The translations under genes and the position numbers were made by a program. The notes under the pieces were generated by a model. The model did not search any database and was not told the origin of the DNA. It was given only the letters and a program-made list of their open reading frames with translations. Source: Angiostrongylus vasorum (taxonomy: Eukaryota > Nematoda > Chromadorea > Rhabditida > Metastrongylidae). Taken from it: a stretch of DNA of 64,000 nucleotides. Positions 50,001 through 62,000 of the stretch are shown piece by piece (positions within the stretch are counted from its first letter, which is position 1; the number at the start of each line of letters is the position of its first letter). The stretch covers positions 2,599,001 through 2,663,000 of the forward strand of contig JADANN010000202.1 of NCBI GenBank assembly GCA_018806985.1. Reading direction: 5' to 3'.

Positions 50001-53000
50001 AATTTCTCATGGAAAGGAGACAAAGCCGCTAAATTAAAAAAAACGGTGTTCCAAAACCACCATGAACTGGGATTTATTCAGTTCATTGGTCAGCTGTTGG
50101 GAAGATGACGTTCTTAATAACATCAATGAGGAATACTATCGCCCCATCCAACATTTTCACGTTAGCGTTGTGAAAGCTGGGAGTTCGAAAGTCACTGAGA
50201 GACGTCCGTCCACAGAAACACTTCAGCTGATATGCCAGTGTTAGAATCGCGCGAGCTGCAAGCAGTTACCAACTCATGTCCGAACTTGCAAAAGATTGTA
50301 GACAGGTGACAAAAAGGATCTCAAGGAGAGAAGAGCAACAGTTATAGTCGAAGCCGCAGAGTCTGGGAAAAAGCGTTCGTAAAGCCCACCGAAGATTTGC
50401 CAATTAGAAAAACAAGACGATTGCATTCCGATTCGCAGACGGAAGAGTTACAGCTTCCAGAAAGGCAGTGGAGAAAACCATTCACGAAAACTACTCAGAT
50501 CTTTTCAACTGCCACGTACTCCTTCCCTCATTCGAAATAAACGAGGATGGATATGTTGTACCACCGGTTCTCCCTTCTGGAATCCGACATTCTGTTTCGT
50601 CGGTGAAAAATCGAACAGCACCAGATGCGGGCAGGATAAGATCAGAACACCTGAGGAGCCTTCCGCCACTCTTCATGAACACACTGGCTCGGCTCTTCAC
50701 ACGTTACCTGTCTGAATGGAATGTTCCTATTCAGTGAAAACCAGTCTGACTGTGCTATTGTTCAAGAAGGATGACCGCTACAATATCGGCTCGAGTCGTC
50801 CCAAACAGTATTGACAGAACACTACACGAATGGCAGCTATATGAACAAGCAGGTTTTTCGAGGGGAGGGTGCAGTAGGATGGACCACATCTATACCACAA
50901 CAAAACTTGTTGAAGTATCACGAATGGACAAGAGACCGCTCTATCTCATTTTAAGCTTTGACTCACTTGAGAGAGAAAGAGTCATGGAAGCCTTGACAGC
51001 CAGGTCGCCCCTTCTCAATATCGGGAAATTCTTCGTGAGCTGTATGAAAATGTCACAACCAGGATATCATTATTCCACGTTGATATTAACATCGATGTCA
51101 GAAGAGGATTTAGGCAAGGCGATACCATCTCGCCAAAATTATTTAGCGCCAACCTGGAGAGCATCATGCGAGCATTAGAATGAGACAACATGGGAGTGGA
51201 AATCGATGATCGGCTGTTACACCATCTTCGCTTTGCTGATGACATCGTGCTTATAACACCAAACATCAGCCAAGCGGAACGGATGCTTGCTGACTTTGAT
51301 AAAACCTGTGGAAAGATTGGTCTCCGACTAAATCTCACAAAAACGATGTTCATGGGGAAGTCTATATAGGTCGGGAAATTAAGATGGTGAGCGACTTAGC
51401 TGCAGAGTTGATCAGGAGAAACAAGCAGCGTGGGAAGCTTTCAAAAGCATTGAGGATACGGAGAAAAGAACAAAGAACGCACGTTCTATATTCTCTGCGT
51501 CAGAAACGTGGTCGTTGCGTAAGCAGGATGAAAGACCAATCAGTATTATGGCACAAGCATCGGAAGGACGAGATTAGAAGTATCTCATGTCACACAAGTG
51601 AGAGAGGGGATCAGAAATTGCGATCTACGTCAACGATCAAAAAGCGAAAAATGCCGTTCTCTACGTCAAACAGTTGAAGATAACGTGGGCCGTACATATA
51701 CTGCGTATGAACGACAACCGACGGACATGACCTGTTAGTGTGTAACTTCCTCAGGATGTCAAACGTACTGCAGGAATACCACCGACCCGATGGTCAGGGG
51801 TGTTCACGAAAACCATAGAAGAAGATATTATGCTCAACATGTTTCTAGAGCAAGCAGAATCTACTATGTTACTCTTTCATAGGACAGGAGAGATGGAAGG
51901 TTTACTAGCGCTCACTCGAATCATTTGACCATCTACCGAACGGCAGATGATAAAGCTGATAGGTCGTGAATCTAGAAGTTGTGTAGTTCGTAAACCGACA
52001 AAATGAGTAGTAGTCGCAGCGGTAAATGACAAGGAATAAGCGTCTGGCATTAATCTCTCTCTCTTATGGATCTGCCATGAACTGGACTTCATTGAGCAGT
52101 GTAGAAGTGGTTGGGGGTTTGTACATTAACTTGTGGTGGTCTACCGATGTACCAAATTATTATTTATATTCTCTTAGAAATGTGTTGTACCAATTCGCCG
52201 ATCTCGGAAAGACTAGCGGGCTTTAAGTAAGCTGGCACGCAAAATCGAGCAGTAGACCATTTTTGTGTATTGTAGGGTCACCTCTTACCCTTTGCGCTAT
52301 GAATTGACTTGAGATTCATTGCCGTGACGGTGTTAGTTCTAATCACAATTTTAACCTTTTTTACTTACTGCCTACTCTTTTTAATGGCAGAGTATATTGC
52401 GAAATATAACTTCAACGAAGCTGAGATATTTTGCAAAGCTCTGGACCGCAGGTGCCTATGGTGGGGAACGAACGCGCTATTGTCCTTTTCGGGGAGTAAC
52501 GTGTTCACCACCACACCATGCGGTGTCCTTCGTTTCGCCTGTCTCTCAGCTAGTTCTACCGATCTTTCTTGCCATCAGCAATCACCCAAGCAATAAAATT
52601 GTGATTATAACTATAGCCTCACCTTAACTGTGTTCAAGATTTGGGCTCCCCAGATCAATCCCTTTGACAGGGTGATTGCTGATGGCAAAAAAGATCGATA
52701 GAACTAGCTGAGAGACAGGCGAAACGAAGGACCCGCATGGTGTGGTGGTGAACGCGTTACTCCCCGGAAAGGACAACAGCGCGTTCGTTCCCCACCATAG
52801 GCACCTGCGGTCAGAGTTTTGCAAAATATCTCAGCTTCGTTGAAAAGGTGTTAGTTCTGTTTAAAGCAACCTATAGAACTTTAAAATTTATAGGGTTTTC
52901 AAGCACTTGATTTTCATGTATTGTAGAGGTGCAAACATTTTTGTGCACATTTATGTATTGTTTCAAATAGTTCCACGACGTTTGAAACTTTTCCTTCCCA

Positions 53001-56000
53001 CAGTGTTGGTTAACGAATGTTTTGCAGAACGTATGGGAGTCGATGTGAGCCCTCAGCAGCGTATTGAGGACATGATGCGAGTGACCGAGTACTGTATCGA
53101 CTTGCTCAAAGAAAACGAGGAACATCATGGCGAGGTGAGCAATATAACTTTTCAAAGGCATCAATCGAAACGAGTTGATTTCACATAACTTTCTTTCCTG
53201 TGGTTCGTCTCTTTCTGTATTCGTCCTATTTTTAGAAAATGTTTTTTGCTTTACTTTAGCAACTACGAGGGGTATGTTGTCCGTCATTTTCGATGCCGGT
53301 AACTGTGATTTGTGAGAACAACCACAGTGGTTTTCTATTTTTTAAAATAGTTCCTAATCTGTCACAAAAATTTTCTGCTTCTCACTATTCACTGTGTGTT
53401 TAACGTTTGCTGTTCGTTACACATTTTAGTCCTTTACGCGTGCACGGAATGGGCAGTCTGGTTGTACCATAGTAGATAGAATTGCCTGGCTTTATCGCTA
53501 GAATAATGTCAATGGACACTTGTGTTATATTGCTATGCTCTATTCCGGTATAGACAGTGAGCATACTGTATTTAAATGAAATGGCTGGAACCCATATTAT
53601 ACTCCTCATGAGGCTAAGCTGTATTCCTCAATAGTATAATAAAAATATCCCGAGACAATCAGCGAATAACACTTGAAACCCACTCATTACCTTGCGTTGT
53701 CGTAGGAGCTATATATAGGGAATTAAAAAGTGAAGGGATAGAGCGTTTGGCGTTAATCAATCCGTGAGAGATGTGCCATGCTTTCAACTTGATTAACCAT
53801 TGTAGAAGTTTTTAACTTATTATTTACTGCCTACTCTTTTTAACGGCAGGGTATACATTGCGAAATATAACTTCAATGATGCTGAGATATTTGCAAAACT
53901 CCGGAGCGCAGGTATCTACGGTGGGGGAACGAACGCGCTATTGTCCTTTCCGGGGAGTAGCGCGCTCACTACCACACCATGCAGGTCCTTCGTTTCGCCT
54001 GTCTCTCAGCTAGTTCTATTGATCTTTTGCCATCAGCAATCACCGGTCAGCGGGATTGATCTGGGGGGCCCAAATCGGCAACGAACCCAGTTAAGCTGAG
54101 GCTGCAGTTATAATCACATTTTTCAATCCCGCTGACGGGTGATTGCTGATGGCAAAAGATCAATAGAACTAACTGAAAGACAGGCGAGACGAAGGACCCG
54201 CATGGTGTGGTGGTGGCGCGCTACTCCCCGGAAAGGACAATAGCGTGTTCGTTCCCCACCGAAGCACCTGCGGTCCCGAGTTTTGCAAATATCTCAGCAT
54301 CATTAAAGATTATACATCGTAAAAGTGATTGAATGTTTTTTTGGCTCACAAGATGTATTGGTGCCTAACCCTCACATCAAGAAATTGTTTCCCTTGTTCC
54401 ACACAATCTTGGTGCCAATTTCAGACATGATGGTGGAGAGGGACTTGGTTTAAACCAACGAATGTACTTCTATTTGTGTTGTTTTGAAATCCACCTCTGA
54501 ATTCAACATCACATATTATGCAGATTCCAACGCTGCTTTCATTCCATCTGTCTCCTTACACACATCATCCACGAATGTCTTCCGTTTTGCATTTGTGTTC
54601 GGATGGTGTTCGAAGCTCTTGGTTTTTTCATTAATATCGTTAAATGGTGGTCGAATTGTTTTTCACAGGAATCCTAAGGACATCTATGGTAAAGCGTTCG
54701 CTGGTCTTGTCCACAGGCAATCTGTGTGAATCGAAGGAAGCTTTCCAGACAAGCCTTTCAAGAATCTCCTGATCGAGGAAGGATGAGAAGCTTACGTAGT
54801 TCAAGGCAACTTCGAAGCAGGGCTTTGAGAGTATTGGTCGTTATACAGAGCTCCACGCACTACATGCTCTTTGGAATTCTACAACTGAATGGTGGTAGAA
54901 AATAAATCCTCGTTAATCAACGTCACTGAAATGTTTCACCTATGAATTAATCCTTGAATTATACATGAATTCATCTTATATTCGACTTTTTGAGACGAAG
55001 CTCATAAAAGTTTGTGTTTTGCTGTTTATCAACGAGTCAGCGACCAAACGACCAAAGGAAGTTTGTGAAGAAATTTGACTTTTAGACAAAGAACGTGGAC
55101 TAAACGTTACGTTAATACAACCAGATTGTATTGTAGATTACCACATTTTTAGTTAAGGGGGTTATTTTCGGGAGTGTCTTTTTTTGTTCTCGTGTACAAT
55201 TTGTCTCATACGCAGTATTCAACGGGTTCAAAAAGCCTATATGCTTCATAGAAATTATACCTCTATTGTAATACATTCAAACTCTGTGTAATTGAGATAC
55301 TTAATGGCCATATAAGGAGCCGTAGATGTCGCTTTAAGGCGAACTGTTTCTAGTGTGCTTTTTTGTCCCACGCTTCTTTAACCACATCACTCTTTGTAAT
55401 ATTTGCAGTGTTCTAATGAAAAAGGTGGCATTCTGGAAAAATATCTAAAATCATCTAGGCCTTCGCATGGTTTTCCGATTTATTAGCTGATCATTCTGAA
55501 ATCTTCTGGTCACTGTATTCCGTGGATTTGGATTCGGCCATGGAGGTGCAACCGCCCGACTCTTGGGATTCTTTTCCGCTCTTTCAAACGCTCAACGATT
55601 TTTTGCTCAGTGAGAGTAAGTGATGTTTAATTTGCTGTTTTTATAGTGAGTCGCAATAGGGTTGTTGCAATATTTATTTCCTAGTAGCCCCTTTTAGCGA
55701 ATTTCATATTTTTCATATTTTGTAAAAGTCGAATTGATGTGCAATCTTGCTGGCCAAATACTTTCGTAACCCCAAAGAAAAAACAAGAAATCTGGATTCG
55801 AATCACATTAGAAGCAGCTTATTTAGACCTTAGGCAATAGAAAGTTGGTTATGCGAGTTATTAGGTGATCTTTTTTACGTTTGCCAAAATAGCTGCTCTC
55901 TAACAAACAGCCAAGTTCCAAAGGTTTCATTCACTTCTTGATCTGCTTGAGGATTCCATTATGAAGAAGATGCTTACTGATTTAGTTCTTAAACGTCGCT

Positions 56001-59000
56001 TGTATGATTTCTTCATGCATCTTAAGATCTCTGTAATTTCACTTCCTACATCGTTATCACGGAAGGGTTATGAGAAAATCAGTTTGAAAAAAAGGAGATT
56101 TCCAACTGTAGTTCTTCTCTGCGAGAGACTAAAGATGCTGCATTTCAGTCAAATTTTGTGCTAAACAACTTCATTCTCTTCAGAATCCTTGAATGGTGGG
56201 ATTTTTCACAAAAAAATAACCACCCAATTCCAACCTCTCGTAGTACGCTACACTGATCTCATGGAACATTCGATATCACAATCAATTGACAAGGGGTTCT
56301 CAAAAGAGAAGTGGGAACCGAGAAAGTAAGTTTTTCGCTTTTTTATTATGATTAACACTCTAGCCAAGAAAAACGAGAGGACTGCATAACATATTAAGCA
56401 GTTTATCAAGTGCAAAAAAAATGTCGTCAACGGAAAAGGCCCGAGGCTTGTCTCTCCACAGCTGATGATTTCTCGACAGCTGTGGTATTTGACCAGTTGA
56501 AATCTTACAGACTCACAGAAAAGGAGTTTCTTTTTTCATGTTAGTCGTTTCTATAAGACTTGTAAAGTGTTCTATCAGTTATAAACATTTTTGAAATTCA
56601 AATCCTCAAAAAATTGGAAAAGAAGCGCATATTTTTGAAATTTCCAATGCAGCATTGAGAGCTGCAGAGATAGAGACGATACCGTAGGGAACACCATTCT
56701 ACTCTGCAATCTCATTGTTCAACGGAAATGTAAGGAAATTTCGCAAAACGTGGACCCCGGGCCAGATCTAACCACGATTTAGTCCCCGGAAAGGGCAATC
56801 GTTGTTCGATCTAGCCAGGGGATCCAAGTTTTGCGAATATCTCAGGGTCGTTGTGATTGTAATTCGCATCATATCCTGCCGTGAAAAATTGTAGTAGGCA
56901 GAAAACAAAAGGTTAATATTATAAAGAATATGTATCATCGTTTGTGAAAATCAGAACCTACTCTTGGTAGGGTTAATCCTGGTAGGGTAGAAAAGAAAAC
57001 ATATCCTGTGGGCATTGCTCTGCAGATTCCGTAAATACTTTTTGTTGCGACTAAAAATTTAATGTCAACTGAAATATTTTGTTTTATTCATAGATCAGTA
57101 CAAGCCCATACGAAAGAACAGTACTGAACTGAGAAATGATGATTTAAAGTTCGAAGCGGCCATTAATTTCACACCACTGCATTGTAGCCAATGCATGTTT
57201 GTCGTTATGTGTAAACGATGGTGTAGAAGTAGTCTTCAAATAACAATGACCTATTGAACTAGTGGTTGCAGTACTACATAGATCTTTTGATTTGGAACTC
57301 CATCAAGCTTTCTCCACACTTCTGATTTTTTTGCAGAGAGGGTTGTGCAACATCAGAAGACATCTATTGGAAATTAGATGCTCTACATATGTTTATTGTT
57401 GACTTGAATTGGCCCGAAGAGGAGTTCCGCAAGTATCTGAATGTACGAATGAAGAGTCTGACTTCTGACATGATATTGAAAGTTGCTAGCAGGTGGGAAT
57501 GTACGAAAAAAGTGCTGCTTCTTTAGCTATATTTCCGAAGAATAATGTATTCCTTGCAGTTGACTTATGAGAATCAGTTAATTGTCTGCAAATTCTTTAG
57601 TACTTACCAACAATTCGATTTGTGGATGCAAAGAGCACGGAGATCCACGGATTACATCCTACCGTCAGAGGTGTGCGTCATGATCAACGTGTTGTTTAGT
57701 TCGAAAACAAGAGCATCGAAAGTATCCGTAGACGCTGGAGAGGTTGTTATTTTAATTAATTTCCGAAAAGTTACAAAAAATCAGTTAAGTTGTACTTCCT
57801 GAATGATGGAACTTCGTTGTTCTTCCTACGTGCAAAGCATAGTCTCATTCGTTGATATCCTCTACACGAATCACGAAGGACCGTATGTGGTTTAAAGCAA
57901 TTTCCATCTGAATAGTACTATTTTGGACCAACATGATTTACTTTACCTGGAATCTTGTAAGCAGTGCTATGGCTTTCCCTAATCTTCGACCTCAAATTTT
58001 CAGTACGGTAGTAATTTCTGGCACCATCTTACTCTTAGCTAAGCTGCCGTGATGGAAATATCGAACTCGTTCCCAGTTTGTGAGACTGCTGTGGGCATGA
58101 ACCTCTGTTATACATCGTAGTTGAACACATAGTCATACAGCTTCTCCTAAGGTGCAGTGAAGCAGCATGCCACTATGGAGGGAGAGACGAGGGTGGGGTG
58201 GTTTCCTTGGCAATGTGAACCTTTTTCCGTGTGCATCGTGACATATCGCTTGTTACTGGGCTCGAGTAATGTCTTTAAGCGAAAGGTAATGCAGAAACTT
58301 CATATTTAGTTAGTGTTGCTGCAGATCGTCTGATTTGACAAGATGAAAAGTTTATCGCCAGTCTTCGCGATATCGCTGTTGTTATAGTTCAAATATCAAT
58401 CGAAGCTGGACGAAACACTCGATACCATGCTCTCAGACATGGAGACCTGTATCCAGGACCGATTGATAGGCGTGTTGGAATTCGTTCTCAGCAGACTTGC
58501 CCGATATGATGAAGGCAACCCTATCGGAGCCCTACTCAGCATGGCGGTTCGAGTTTTTTTCTTCTCTGCATTTGTACATTTTTGAAAAAAGGAGCAGAAT
58601 TTCTTGATGTTGTCCTTACGGATTACGGTTTTCTTTTTCCAGCCTAAGCCGGCATCGCTGTTCAACAAAATGAAAACAATGGTAGGCGAACAAGGCATCA
58701 GTATCAGCGGAACAAGTACTCCGACACCATCGACGCCTCAAAATACGGTAATAACGCAGTAATATAAGCGAAATAAGTTTAACTAGGTGCTATAGCGAGT
58801 ATATTTAGTGAACTAATTAATATCTAATGGTTGGTTACTGGTCACCTCTCACAGTTTTTCTTACACAAGATGGGATGGGTTAACTCGTACTCAGATGTCA
58901 TTTTATGATATTTTTTAAAAAATTTGTGATTTTCTACAAATATAGTCAATAGACGATATGGTTTTGCTTATTAATACATGCAAGCTCAATTCTTCTTCTT

Positions 59001-62000
59001 TTTCAGAAAACGCCACTTTTACAACAGCGGTCAACTGGACACATGGGTAACTCGTACGTGACCTTCATGCGAGGATGTACTGAACAACTACGACAAATCG
59101 TTACTGATGAAGTTTGGGTGAACACATTGTTTGAAGTAAGCATATTTCCGAAATGCCAGACGCGTCAACTTTTTTTCGTTTCTACTTTTTTCATTAAACT
59201 AGAAACTTTCTTGAGCTTGTTCCTTGACGAAATAATCTTGGATGCTCAGAATTGGTATGCAAATCAAATGAAGATGATCAATGAGTGGTTGACGGAGCGG
59301 CTACAACAATCCATCAGCGCTTATCAGTTCACTTGTCTCAGCTTTATTGTTAAGGTCTGTGCATTTTATTTCAGTTACAAACTCGTTTAGATGTTTTAAG
59401 ACAGTCCTGTTCCATTGGTTTGACCATGTTGTTATAATGTGAGATACTTAAAATTCTGTTGTTACCATCTGAATCGCTTTCGTTAAAAGCATAGCGCTGT
59501 CTAAAACGCAAAGTTCAAAATCAGAATTGACGTTCGTTCACACAATCATCCACTGAAGATGTTCCCGCGGGTTCCCGACTCATTAGGGAAATCGACGGAA
59601 TTTTGGAGTTACGCAGTGAGAACCGACATTTTCCGTCTTCGGCATTCGAAATTATTCCTTCAGATTCCTTCAGGCATTCAAGACATTTTTCCCCGTTGTT
59701 TTATCTCTTTTTATAACTATACCTCATTCTTCCTAATTGTCTATTGCCTTTTTTCGCCTATCCAGTTATAACTGGCACGAAAGCAAGATCTGGTCGAGGC
59801 CTACGAGGTGCTACACTCCGAAACTTTTGTGGGTCAATCTCTTCTAAGTTTGGAAACAAGCTTCAAGCGCTTATCAGGCAAGGGCAAAGAGCTATTTTCT
59901 GAAAGAAACTACGGCATAGTATTCATCGACTTGTTCAAGAGAGTATTCTGGAGTCAGCACTAGGAAGAAAAATAGGGTAGTAATATCCTCAACATGGAAA
60001 CCTTCTGTTTCTTGTTCTGCTCAAACACCGACCAATTGAATTTTGCTGTCGAAAGATGAGTTCAATAAGGAAGAGATTCCATACAGTCCTTTATCAATTC
60101 AGAACGCCTGGATGAAATTCCCCATTCCTAATAAAACTACACCAGCAACGAGCCGTAGATGTTCGAGCTACAGTCAGAAATTTGAGGCATAAAACAGTTC
60201 TTCGACCAGACAGTATTCGAATAAGCCCTACTTGCAGCTGTTATTACGTCATATCTACAAATCGAAAGGGATACACTAAGTAGAGAAATTTTAACAACGA
60301 CCTTTTTCACAAAAAAAGCAACCGCAGTGACCTTCATGGCCACCTACCGCCACTGAAGATCGTCGTATAGAATAAACTTGATTTTGAAAAGAATATAGCT
60401 GCATGTGCCAGATCCAAGCACGTTCGAGAGTCATTAAGATCTACTGGGGAATACCTACACTAGCTGTTCTGACTTTCGTTGATTACAAGGAGGCATCCCA
60501 CAATGCATGGATCAACACCATACAGTTTGTCTCCAATTGACCAAAGCATAAACACGTTCTGGATAAAAACCTTAGTAGCTGCAATAGTTATGATAAACGG
60601 ATGGAGTGATGTAGTCCCTGAACACGTGAACTAGGTGTACTCAAAGTTGGCAGTAACTTCCAAATTACCAAGCCACGACGAAATTAATGCACATATTTGA
60701 CCACAACCGTGCATGGCGGTTGTAAGGCAACGAAAATAAATAGGCCATCTAAGTATCTGAGCAAACACCTGCTTAAGGTGTTCCACAGCAACCAATTGCG
60801 ATGTAAAGCATTTATTTTATGCATGTTTATGTTAGCTGAGAAGAAGTCTGACATGTTTATCCTGGAGCCCATCTAAAAAGGAACCACTACAATTCTAGAA
60901 TATCATAGCAAACTCTCTCTAATCCGCAGAGGGCGGCGCGAGGAACCACATGCACACAGGTTCCTCTAGAATCCAGTGAAAAAGATTTGGTTAAACACTC
61001 AGTGTTCCCGCTTATGGAAAAAAATGCTAGTTCTTGGTAAACAAACTGTGTGCAATTAGTCTTGTTTCGTGGACCGCGGACGAAGTCTACTTGGCAATGG
61101 TTCGGCTGCACGAGTTTGCACTATAAGCTAACAACAACGACAACAGCTACAAATGTGAGCGTATCTTGTGATAACATACACCATTTAGGAGAACGATACG
61201 GAGATGACCTTAAGTGTTTCAAGCTAGAAGTGATCACTCAAAGACAAAGTATGAGTTCAATAAGTTTTACACGTGAAGGTCGATACCTTTCGAAATTAAT
61301 CAGAATGATTAAAGTAACTCGGAAGACGGATGACTAAGGTTGAATAGGCTGTAAAAAATCTGTTTGTTCAAGAAGGTGCAAAAACCCCAAAGACCTATGC
61401 TACATAAACTCATGAATACATGAGCGCTGACATGATTAATACCTTTAACACCTGAATAATCAGGGACTTTAAGGCTTTAAGCTCTACTACTTATTCTATC
61501 ATGTAGTTCTCTATCACGGCAAGCCTCAGTCTGTCCCTAAATCCCTTTTTTTCTACAAGTATATAAGGAGGTTTTTTTTACAGAAGGTCCACAGCGACTT
61601 CGAGCTACAGGGTATTGACGAAGAAAAGTTAGACGGGAAGATCTACCAGTCAATCAGTCGAAGGTTACAGCTGGAAGAAGCCAATGTGGCACTGCACGAT
61701 CACTGTAAATTTTATGTATTGTATCAAAATCAATTAGCTACTAAATTCCTAGATTTTGTCCACATATTCCACATAATAACATCGAAAGCATATGCTAGTT
61801 CAGATCTGCTTTTAGATATTGTCGTACAACTAAAAAATTTTGAAAATTTCGATATTTAGCTAAACAGTATTTTAGGATTCATGAGTTAACCGAGATATCT
61901 TAGGTAACGGACACACACCATCGGTCTTTCCATCGTCGCTGGGTAACGCGTCTGCCGCAGTCTCGAACGTATCCAGTATGGTCGAAGGTGCTGGCGCTAA

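Larger units (their letters stand above)
48744..51950 (+). mobile_element. RTE-like LINE, near full-length but decayed (copy 4) in intron 24
   Basis: Sense to unc-31, starting 140 bp after exon 24. 5' region at about 48,744-49,260, endonuclease 49,300-50,110, linker, reverse transcriptase 50,390-51,700, and the ORF end near 51,740-51,910 ([19 protein letters not shown]). Many more stops and frameshifts than copy 3, so it is an older insertion. The right boundary is approximate. Confidence 0.85.

Noticed and set aside
57545..57600. Upstream extension of exon 29 using acceptor tccttgcag
   Set aside because: In the phase required from exon 28 it hits TGA immediately; the acceptor at 57,600 gives the conserved reading.
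60887..61337. Overlapping open frames on both strands in intron 33
   Set aside because: Short, mutually antisense and without domains; probably part of the decayed transposon region.
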